Shown in pieces: positions 57,715-64,000 of a DNA stretch of 64,000 nt. The position numbers were made by a program, and so were the translations under genes. The DNA comes from Ensifer sp. PDNC004 (lineage in GTDB: Bacteria > Pseudomonadota > Alphaproteobacteria > Rhizobiales > Rhizobiaceae). Within the stretch, counting starts at the first letter, position 1. Each line of letters starts with the position of its first letter. The DNA lies in NCBI RefSeq assembly GCF_016919405.1, contig NZ_CP070354.1:1-64000 (forward strand). Reading direction: 5' to 3'. The notes under the pieces were generated by a model. That model had not been told where the DNA came from. It saw only the letters and a program-made list of their open reading frames with translations, and ran no database searches.

Positions 57715-59856
57715 ATGTCCGACATCCAATCGTTGTCTCGCGAGCAACTCGAAGAAGAGATCCTGGGGTTGAGGGCCTTGCTGCAGGAAGGTGTCAGCGA
57801 GAAGAAGGCTGACGCCGGCGATGATGCGCGCGAGGCACGCTACCGTGCGCTGTTCGAGGCAATTGACGACGGATTCTGTATTATCGGCTTCATCGACGGA
57901 CCACATGGCCCGCTCAGCGATTACGTGCACCTCGAAGCCAATTCCGGCTATGGGCGACACACAGGCATCTCGAACATCATCGGCAAGCGGCTTCGCGAAA
58001 TCGAGCCCGATAACGCCGATGTCTGGCTGGATATCTACGGCAGCGTGTTGCGCACTGGCAAACCGGTGCGCTTCGAGCAGGAGTTCCAGTCGGTCGCCAG
58101 GCACATCGAGGTTTCCGCCACGCGCATTGAGCCGGAAGGCCTGCGTCAGGTTGCGGTGCTGTTTCGCGACGTGACGCAAAGAAAGAAAGCCGAAGCGGCG
58201 TTGCGCGAGAGCGAAAGCTACGCGCGCGACAACGTCCAGCGCGTGCAGATGGCGATGGCGGCAGGGGCGATCATCGGCACGTGGCTCTGGGACGTGCCTT
58301 CCGACCGCTTCACCGTCGACGAAGCATTCGCGGCTGCATTTGGGTTCGATCCGGGGCAGGGGCGTTCGGGTCTCAGCCTTGCCGATATCGTCGGCGCCGT
58401 TCACCCGGACGACCAGGAACGGGTCACCGCCTCCGTCAAAAACGCCCTGGCAAAAGGCGGAGCCTATGCCCAACAATACCGGACCCGCCGCGAGGACGGG
58501 TCATATCGCTGGCTCGAGGCGAACGGTCGCGTAGAATGCAGCAGCGACGGTGTTGCGCTCAAATTTCCCGGCGTCCTTATCGATATCGAGGAACGGCGCG
58601 CCGTCGAGGCCGAACGTGACGATGCCCTTGCGGCCCTGCGCACCCTCAACGAGACGCTGGAACAACGGGTAGAGGAACGCACCGCGGCACTGGTTCAGGC
58701 TGAAGACGCCCTGCGCCAGGCGCAAAAGATGGAGGCCGTCGGACAACTGACCGGTGGGCTGGCGCACGACTTCAACAACATCCTCGCCGGTATCAGCGGC
58801 AGCCTCGACCTGATGAAAACGCGGCTGGCCCAGGGCCGCGTGAGTGAAATCGATCGTTACATGACGGGCGCACAAGGAGCGGTGAAACGGGCCGCCGGCC
58901 TAACCCAGCGCCTCCTTGCTTTTTCCCGCAGGCAGACGCTCGATCCCAAGCCGTCGGACATCAATCGCATCGTTGCGGGCATGCAGGACTTGATCAGTCG
59001 CAGCGTCGGCCCTGGGGTGGCGGTCGAAACGGTCGGGGCCGGAGGACTGTGGACGGCCTTCGTCGATGTCGGCCAGCTCGAGAACGCTCTGCTCAATCTT
59101 TGCATCAATGCCCGCGACGCGATGCCGGATGGTGGGCGCTTGACGATCGAGACGGGTAACCGATGGCTCGACGAACGCGCAGCGGCAGAACGGGGATTGC
59201 TGCCGGGGCAATATGTTTCCTTGTGCGTCAGCGACACCGGAACCGGAATGTCGCCCGATGTGGTCGCCCGCGCCTTTGATCCGTTCTTCACGACGAAGCC
59301 GATCGGCCAGGGTACGGGGCTCGGCCTTTCCATGGTCTACGGATTTGCCGGCCAGTCCGGTGGTGCCGTGCGCATCTATTCCGAGGTGGGCAAGGGCACG
59401 ATGATCTGCATCTATTTGCCCCGCCACGCGGCCGAAGACCATAGCCCCGACATGCCAGTCGAAGCGGGGCCTGCGCCTGCGGCGTCCGGCGTGCACACCA
59501 TCCTGGTCGTGGACGACGAGCCTCTGGTCAGGATGGTCGCGGTCGAAATCCTCGAAGAGCTGGGCTACGAGGTGCTGGAGGCGAGCGACGGTCCTTCTGC
59601 CCTTAAGATACTGGACGCACGCCCCACCATCGATCTTCTGGTTACCGACGTCGGGCTGCCGAATGGCATGAACGGACGGCAGCTTGCCGATGCGGTGCGC
59701 GTCCAGCGTCCCGGTCTTAACGTGCTCTTCGTCACAGGGTACGCGGAGAACGCAGTGCTCAACCACGGGCACCTCGACCATGGTATGGAAGTGGTCACGA
59801 AACCCTTCACCGCTGATGTGCTGGCGCGGCGGGTCGAAAGCTTGATCCGCCAATAA
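57715..59856 (+). CDS. PAS-domain hybrid histidine kinase with receiver
   Basis: A 713-residue cytoplasmic kinase. Two PAS domains (about 40-160 and 180-305), a coiled-coil linker (LNETLEQRVEERTAALVQAE), a HisKA-type domain (GQLTGGLAHDFNNILAGISG), an ATPase (NALLNLCINARDAMP, DTGTGMSP) and a receiver (TILVVDDEPLVRMVAVEILE) are seen. It starts 30 bp after bphP, so it should work in the same light-sensing circuit. No membrane helix is visible. Its stop lies inside a 31-bp duplicated hairpin sequence. Confidence 0.93.
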   Translation: MSDIQSLSREQLEEEILGLRALLQEGVSEKKADAGDDAREARYRALFEAIDDGFCIIGFIDGPHGPLSDYVHLEANSGYGRHTGISNIIGKRLREIEPDNADVWLDIYGSVLRTGKPVRFEQEFQSVARHIEVSATRIEPEGLRQVAVLFRDVTQRKKAEAALRESESYARDNVQRVQMAMAAGAIIGTWLWDVPSDRFTVDEAFAAAFGFDPGQGRSGLSLADIVGAVHPDDQERVTASVKNALAKGGAYAQQYRTRREDGSYRWLEANGRVECSSDGVALKFPGVLIDIEERRAVEAERDDALAALRTLNETLEQRVEERTAALVQAEDALRQAQKMEAVGQLTGGLAHDFNNILAGISGSLDLMKTRLAQGRVSEIDRYMTGAQGAVKRAAGLTQRLLAFSRRQTLDPKPSDINRIVAGMQDLISRSVGPGVAVETVGAGGLWTAFVDVGQLENALLNLCINARDAMPDGGRLTIETGNRWLDERAAAERGLLPGQYVSLCVSDTGTGMSPDVVARAFDPFFTTKPIGQGTGLGLSMVYGFAGQSGGAVRIYSEVGKGTMICIYLPRHAAEDHSPDMPVEAGPAPAASGVHTILVVDDEPLVRMVAVEILEELGYEVLEASDGPSALKILDARPTIDLLVTDVGLPNGMNGRQLADAVRVQRPGLNVLFVTGYAENAVLNHGHLDHGMEVVTKPFTADVLARRVESLIRQ

Positions 59857-59895
59857 AATTTATTGGCGGGTCGAAAGCTTGATCCGCCAATAAAA
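59828..59895 (+). repeat. Direct duplication of the kinase gene 3' end
   Basis: The 31 bases 59828-59858, including the last codons and stop of the hybrid kinase, recur at 59865-59895 after 6 bases (TTTATT). The two copies are identical. It looks like a recent local duplication. Confidence 0.8.
59847..59869 (+). terminator. Hairpin spanning the kinase stop codon
   Basis: CCGCCAATAAA and TTTATTGGCGG form perfect 11-bp arms around a single base. The stop codon TAA is within the left arm. It results from the neighbouring duplication and could end transcription or slow ribosomes. Confidence 0.55.
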
Positions 59896-60216
59896 GCAGA
59901 CCTGGCGCGCCAGGCGTCCTTGCATTTCACTGGTGGATCGCCGACTGCGCGCAGTCGGTCGACAAGGCCGCATCGCCAAGTCCGCGCTTTTCGGGATTTC
60001 AAAGCGCTCGATCAGCCCCATTCTGGTCAAGCTGCGCCCTTGGTCTGAATTTCATCCGACGAACGACGGAAGCGGGAACAAAAAATCGGCCACGGCATTT
60101 AGCTGTCGGCGACCACGGTCGTCGCGGCAAGGCATTTTCGTTGGAAATTCAATCGTTTTCCGATTTTGCGCCGATACCAACAAGCATTCCCAGTGGCGGA
60201 CGGAGGGGGCAAGACC
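59896..60216. other. Intergenic region
   Basis: About 320 bp upstream of the BA14K-type gene. No gene or clear regulatory dyad was recognised. Confidence 0.35.
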
Positions 60217-60849
60217 ATGAAAGCGATAGGATCGCTGGCATTTGGCATCGCGTTGTCGGTTTGCGCCAGCGCCGCGGCTGCATCGGTGGCCTCACTCGTG
60301 CTGGCGGAGCCCACCGAACGTCCTCTGCTCAAGGCGGCTTCAGCTCCAGACCTTTGGACCGCAACGCCGGTGCGGATCGATCGGAGCCAGCAGAACTACG
60401 AGCGTTTGCCGCCCGTCTATTCCAGCTACGTTACGAACGCGGTTTCAGTAAAGCTAACGTCGCGGCGTATGGCAACCACCGCTCCAAAATGGGCGTCCTC
60501 TCGTGCCGGCCTCTCGACCGCCCACCTCGATTGGTGCTCGAGCCGCTACAAGTCCTATGACCCAGAAACCAACGCGTACCGTGCGTATGGCGGGCAAATG
60601 CGAGCGTGCCGGTCGCCCTACGCGGCCGGCCATCCGACGAACGAGAGCCGGACGGCGCAAATCAATCGGCGGTTTGTGGGCTACGCGACGGCCGATCTGC
60701 GCATAGCATCGTGCGCCCGCTATCAGTCGTATCGCGCCGCTGACAACTCCTACCAGCCATACAGCGGTCCTCGCAGGCCTTGCCTGCATCCATCCCAAGA
60801 CGCGCGTCTCGAAGCGAGCAACGGCGTGTTGCCCGTGTCAGGGCGATGA
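60217..60849 (+). CDS. BA14K-like secreted protein with two repeats
   Basis: A 210-residue exported protein. A Sec signal peptide (MKAIGSLAFGIALSVCASAA) ends near residue 24. Two BA14K-like motifs are seen: WCSSRYKSYDPETNAYRAYG (about 108-127) and CARYQSYRAADNSYQPYSG (about 172-190). Single BA14K motifs are found in Brucella/Rhizobium surface or lectin-like proteins; a tandem pair is less usual. GGAGGGGG lies before the ATG. The molecular role is unknown; a cell-envelope role is likely. Confidence 0.8.
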   Translation: MKAIGSLAFGIALSVCASAAAASVASLVLAEPTERPLLKAASAPDLWTATPVRIDRSQQNYERLPPVYSSYVTNAVSVKLTSRRMATTAPKWASSRAGLSTAHLDWCSSRYKSYDPETNAYRAYGGQMRACRSPYAAGHPTNESRTAQINRRFVGYATADLRIASCARYQSYRAADNSYQPYSGPRRPCLHPSQDARLEASNGVLPVSGR

Positions 60850-61004
60850 GCGGCCCGCGCTGTTATCTGCGGCACGAACACTTGTCGGCGGGGCTCCTCT
60901 CTTCCGGGCGTTGCGACGCCAGCGGCATGCAAGGGATCCGGAAATGTACAAAGCCCAAAGCGGAATGAGGCGCATTCGTCCGGCTATGCGCCATCTACCG
61001 GAAC

Positions 61005-62240
61005 ATGGAGACGCCCCAGTTGGAGGAGATTACACGAAAGCGCAAACTGCGGGCCAACCGGCCGCTGTGGTCCAACACGCCTCATATCAAGGTTACCGCG
61101 CAAAGTCGGATCTGCGCCGACAACGTCGACGTGCTGATCGTCGGCGCGGGCATCGGTGGAGCGCTCATGGCATTGGCCCTTGCCAAGCGAAACATGAAAA
61201 TTCTCGTCGTCGACCGCCGCGGGCCGGGGAAGGGCAGTACCTTGGCGAGCACCGCAATGATCCAGCACGAGATCGATGTGCCGCTCCACCGGCTCACCAC
61301 GATGATTGGACAGGACAAGGCGCGGCGGGCTTGGCAACGCTCGGCAAAAGCGGTTGAAACACTGATCACGCTTGTCGACACTCTCGGGATCGACTGTCGC
61401 CTTGAAAGGAAGAAGTCTCTCTATTTGTCCGGCAATGACTATGGTGCCCGAGCGCTTCGCCTGGAAGCCGACGCGCGGCAGACCGCCGGCATTTCAGCAA
61501 GGTTTCTCAAGTCCGCTTGCTTGCGCGACGAGTTCGGTCTCAATCGCACCGCGGCAATCGAGTCCGATGTTTCTGCAGCCGCCAATCCGGCGCAATTGAC
61601 AGCCGGGTTGTGGCATAAAGTACAGGATGACGGCGTCTCGCTCGTTGCCGATACCGAAATCACGGATGTTCGCAGCGTTGGCGAATGGAACGCTGTCGCG
61701 ACCTCGAAAGGTGAAATCATCCAGGCCAGGCACGTTGTGTTTTGCACAGGCTACGAGTTTCTCGACGCCGTGGCCGACCAAGGCCATCGCATGGTATCCA
61801 CCTGGGCTCTTGCGACCAAGCCGCATCACCCGCGGCCTGACTGGCTCAAGAACCATGTCGTTTGGGAAGCATCCGATCCCTACCTCTATTTTCGCTCGAC
61901 GATGGATGGTCGTCTGATTGTTGGCGGGGAGGACGAAGAAAGTGACACGGCCTTTGCCGACCCTTCAAAGCTCAAGTCGAAATCCAAGACCTTGCGCGCA
62001 AAGCTGTCAGCGCTCCTGGACGTAGAAATTGGCGAACCGGACTACCTTTGGGCTGCGCCCTTTGGCACCACCGCTGACGGCTTGCCGATCATCGGAGCCG
62101 TTCCAGGTTTCAACAATGTCTATGCTGTGATGGGTTACGGGGGAAATGGCATCACCTACAGCCAGATCGCTGCCGAGATCGTGTCGTCAGCTATTCTGGG
62201 CCACCGCGATCCGGACAGCGAACTGTTCGCTTTTCGCTGA
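61005..62240 (+). CDS. FAD-dependent oxidoreductase (DAO family)
   Basis: A 411-residue flavoprotein. The dinucleotide motif is VLIVGAGIGGALMALALAKR (about 43-62), with VVDRRGPGKGST next and the C-terminal DAO motif YAVMGYGGNGITYSQIAAEI (about 375-394). These proteins oxidise amines, amino acids or related C-N substrates. The substrate is not predictable. The ATG at 61005 has a weak ribosome site; the basic N-terminal extension of about 38 residues may be an over-extension. Confidence 0.8.
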   Translation: METPQLEEITRKRKLRANRPLWSNTPHIKVTAQSRICADNVDVLIVGAGIGGALMALALAKRNMKILVVDRRGPGKGSTLASTAMIQHEIDVPLHRLTTMIGQDKARRAWQRSAKAVETLITLVDTLGIDCRLERKKSLYLSGNDYGARALRLEADARQTAGISARFLKSACLRDEFGLNRTAAIESDVSAAANPAQLTAGLWHKVQDDGVSLVADTEITDVRSVGEWNAVATSKGEIIQARHVVFCTGYEFLDAVADQGHRMVSTWALATKPHHPRPDWLKNHVVWEASDPYLYFRSTMDGRLIVGGEDEESDTAFADPSKLKSKSKTLRAKLSALLDVEIGEPDYLWAAPFGTTADGLPIIGAVPGFNNVYAVMGYGGNGITYSQIAAEIVSSAILGHRDPDSELFAFR

Positions 62241-62265
62241 GTTCGACGCCGGACCCCAAATCAAA

Positions 62266-62288
62266 AAGGCCGCCGGAACGGCGACCTT
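62266..62288. terminator. Bidirectional terminator
   Basis: A 10-bp stem with one mismatch (AAGGCCGCCG / CGGCGACCTT) and a 3-base loop, between the convergent FAD oxidoreductase and CsbD genes. On the minus strand it is followed by TTTTTG. Confidence 0.7.
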
Positions 62289-62316
62289 GAAAGCTAAAGC
62301 ACGAGCGCATCTTGGC

Positions 62317-62523
62317 TCAATGGAAGCGCTGGTTTGAATACCAGTCGTCGATGTCTTTCTTTGCCTGATCCTTGGCATATCCATAGCGCTCCTGGATCTT
62401 GCCTTCGAGCTGCTCACGCTTGCCGTTGATCTGGTCGAGGTCGTCGTCTGTCAGTTTTCCCCACTGCTCCTTGACCTTGCCCTTGATCTGCTTCCAGTTT
62501 CCTTCGACACGGTTCCAATCCAT
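62317..62523 (-). CDS. CsbD-family stress protein
   Basis: A 68-residue protein. The CsbD pattern is WNRVEGNWKQIKGKVKEQWG, with DDDLDQINGKREQLEGKIQE. I chose the ATG at 62523 with GGAG about 8 bases upstream; a GTG at 62532 is an alternative. CsbD proteins are general stress or envelope-stress induced. It is convergent with the FAD oxidoreductase. Confidence 0.92.
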   Translation of the reverse strand: MDWNRVEGNWKQIKGKVKEQWGKLTDDDLDQINGKREQLEGKIQERYGYAKDQAKKDIDDWYSNQRFH

Positions 62524-62876
62524 CGAGGACACTCCATTGTTGTTTCAGGTACATTTCTGAAACGACTGAACCTTGCAGTTGTTCCGTTTTTTGTCGAAGT
62601 TGTCGTGGGCAAAGCGGTGGGGTCGGTCGACGAGGCCTGGTCGGCAAGATGGTCGATAAAATGCTGCGGCCAGGCAGCAGATGCTGCGCGCAAACTCGAC
62701 ATCTGGGGAGGGGATTCGTACCTGGGAGGGGCTCGATCTTTATCACGGGGAGTAAATCGGGCGAGGGGGCCTGAGGAAGAACAAGGTGCCTTCGGCCGAC
62801 AAAGTTATCCGTTGCCAGCGGACCATGCTGGCAACGGAGGAGCTTAACACACCGAGAAGATATCCAGAAAAAGGCG
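62524..62876. other. Intergenic region
   Basis: About 350 bp between the CsbD start and the end of the glycine-rich stress gene. It should contain the csbD promoter. No gene was recognised. Confidence 0.35.
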
Positions 62877-63476
62877 TCAGAGCCTGTAGCGCCGGCGTTC
62901 TTCTTCGACCTCGTCGGCCGTGTAGGGGGCGAGCGTCGGGTCAAAGCGGCGCCAGCCTTGTTCGGCATAGGACGCTCGGCGCTGCACCGGGTCGACCCAG
63001 CTACCGCGCCGCAGGATCGCTTCCGCATCCGCCTGGAGCGCGTCGTCGACCCGTGCCGTGACGACGGCGCCACCGCGGCGTACGCCCTCGGCATAGACAT
63101 GGGCGTGTTCTTCCGAAACGCCCGAATCCGTCATCGCACCGATGATGCCGCCGGCGGCGCCACCGGCAACCGCGCCGGCCGCCGCACCAGCTGCCGTCGC
63201 GGCAAGCCAACCAGCTGCGACCACCGGCCCGACACCCGGAATGGCCATGACCCCGAGACCGGTCAACAGGCCACCAATGCCCCCGACCGCAGCGCCGACA
63301 CCGGCGCCCGTGCCGGCGCCTTCGGCAGCATTGCTGTCTTTTTCGCTGCCATAGCGATCGCCGACATTGTTGGAAACAATGCTGATGTCGTCGGAGGGAA
63401 TGCCGCGATCTTCAAGCGCCGATACTGCGGCGCGGGCGTCGGCATAGTCGTCAAAAAGTCCACTAACGGTTTTCAT
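62877..63476 (-). CDS. General stress protein (YflT/17M-like) with glycine-rich membrane segment
   Basis: A 199-residue protein. The N-terminal 17M/YflT-like part is VSGLFDDYADARAAVSALED (about 4-23) with GIPSDDISIVSNN. A glycine/alanine-rich segment (about 55-115, including GVGAAVGGIGGLLTGLGVMA) may insert into the membrane. A charged tail follows (DPVQRRASYAEQGW). GAGGA precedes the ATG. It lies 22 bp after the PepSY-like gene on the same strand, so they may be co-transcribed. Confidence 0.85.
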   Translation of the reverse strand: MKTVSGLFDDYADARAAVSALEDRGIPSDDISIVSNNVGDRYGSEKDSNAAEGAGTGAGVGAAVGGIGGLLTGLGVMAIPGVGPVVAAGWLAATAAGAAAGAVAGGAAGGIIGAMTDSGVSEEHAHVYAEGVRRGGAVVTARVDDALQADAEAILRRGSWVDPVQRRASYAEQGWRRFDPTLAPYTADEVEEERRRYRL

Positions 63477-63498
63477 TGGGATTTCCTCGCTTTTGGAA

Positions 63499-63819
63499 TT
63501 AGTTGGCTACAATGTTGCCCTGATAATCGAGGGCGAGTTGCACGGACTTGCCGTCCTTCGATGCGGTTGCGCGCCAGACGCCCTTGTCGTCGAGCTTGAG
63601 CCCCGTCACATCGCTGTAGCCGGCCTTTGTGAGCCGATCTTTTGCCTGCGCTTCTGTAAAGCTGTTGGCGCCGGCAACGGGAGCCGTCGGGTTGGTCGTG
63701 TCGGGTGTGGCAACCGCAGGCGTATCGCCGTTCGCGGTGGCGGGAGGCGTTGCAGTCTGCGCGAGCGCGCCAATCGTCGATGCGCCGAGGAAGACCGCGG
63801 CGAGCAGCAATTTTTTCAT
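63499..63819 (-). CDS. Secreted PepSY-like small protein
   Basis: A 106-residue protein. A Sec signal peptide (KKLLLAAVFLGASTIGALA) is followed by a low-complexity Ala/Thr/Pro linker (about 22-50) and a PepSY-like domain with FTEAQAKDRLTKAGYSDVTG and QLALDYQGNIVAN. Such domains often inhibit or bind peptidases, or are lipid-associated. I chose the ATG at 63819, which gives the signal peptide. It lies before the glycine-rich stress gene. Confidence 0.82.
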   Translation of the reverse strand: MKKLLLAAVFLGASTIGALAQTATPPATANGDTPAVATPDTTNPTAPVAGANSFTEAQAKDRLTKAGYSDVTGLKLDDKGVWRATASKDGKSVQLALDYQGNIVAN

Positions 63820-64000
63820 GATCTGGTTCCTTGTTTGTGGCCTTCCCGGCCAAGGCGTCTCGATTTGCGGGGACTTAAGGTCCGAGGAGCAAAACCGATT
63901 GCGCCCGAATTCATTTCGACTGGCGTTCGGCGGGAGCACTGCGCCTTGGCGCAGTGAGAACCCGTCCGAACGGAATGCTACATGGCGTCCATGCCCTTGA

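Overview
The window looks like an accessory-rich stretch of a Rhizobiaceae genome, most like Ensifer/Sinorhizobium. This rests on the high GC content, a DUF1127 small protein, a BA14K-type protein, an HWE-kinase bacteriophytochrome, a PhnA/PhnY phosphonate route, IS21 debris and the density of ABC/TRAP catabolic operons. The genus is inferred from gene content, not from a marker gene.

Layout. 0-2 kb: the 3' end of aconitase B and a DJ-1/PfpI protein. 2-14.5 kb: a cluster apparently for D-amino-acid peptides, with a D-threonine aldolase/D-serine dehydratase-like PLP enzyme, a dipeptide-type ABC transporter split over two divergent transcripts around a LysR gene, an S12 (DAP-type) serine peptidase, an alpha-oxoamine-synthase-like enzyme and an M55 D-aminopeptidase. 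14.7-21.9 kb: a second peptide/opine-type ABC operon with a PHP/CehA-type metallohydrolase and a LacI regulator. 22.3-28.6 kb: a phosphonate module (LysR, Fe-alcohol dehydrogenase, phosphonoacetate hydrolase, phosphonoacetaldehyde dehydrogenase, organophosphate-type MFS carrier) without the PhnW transaminase, which suggests hydroxyethylphosphonate rather than 2-aminoethylphosphonate as entry substrate.

28.6-32.2 kb: decaying DNA with a ChaN pseudogene, plus a small unknown gene and an MFS exporter. 32.2-37.8 kb: a compact operon of polar amino-acid ABC transporter, GntR/UTRA regulator, BtpA/SgcQ-family barrel, AllA-like cupin and PfkB kinase, with a clean dyad in front of it. Its substrate is unknown and it is one of the best candidates here for an undescribed pathway. 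38-42.6 kb: a DUF938 methyltransferase, a chemoreceptor and an SGNH hydrolase. 42.9-45.6 kb: a mobile-element scar (frameshifted IS21 istA, short palindromic repeats) next to a DUF1127 gene.

45.6-53.5 kb: a cold-shock protein, a kinase-fold protein with an altered catalytic motif, then a TetR-controlled quinate/shikimate module: TRAP transporter, NAD-type quinate/shikimate dehydrogenase and a 3-dehydroshikimate dehydratase fused to an HPPD-like domain, leading to protocatechuate. 53.9-59.9 kb: MgtC-like protein, heme oxygenase plus bacteriophytochrome kinase, and a second PAS hybrid kinase. 60-64 kb: envelope and stress genes (BA14K, FAD oxidoreductase, CsbD, glycine-rich stress protein, PepSY-like).

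A recurring feature is a strong hairpin directly after the solute-binding-protein gene in three unrelated transport operons (8.5, 20.3 and 50.7 kb). No tRNA, rRNA or CRISPR array was recognised.
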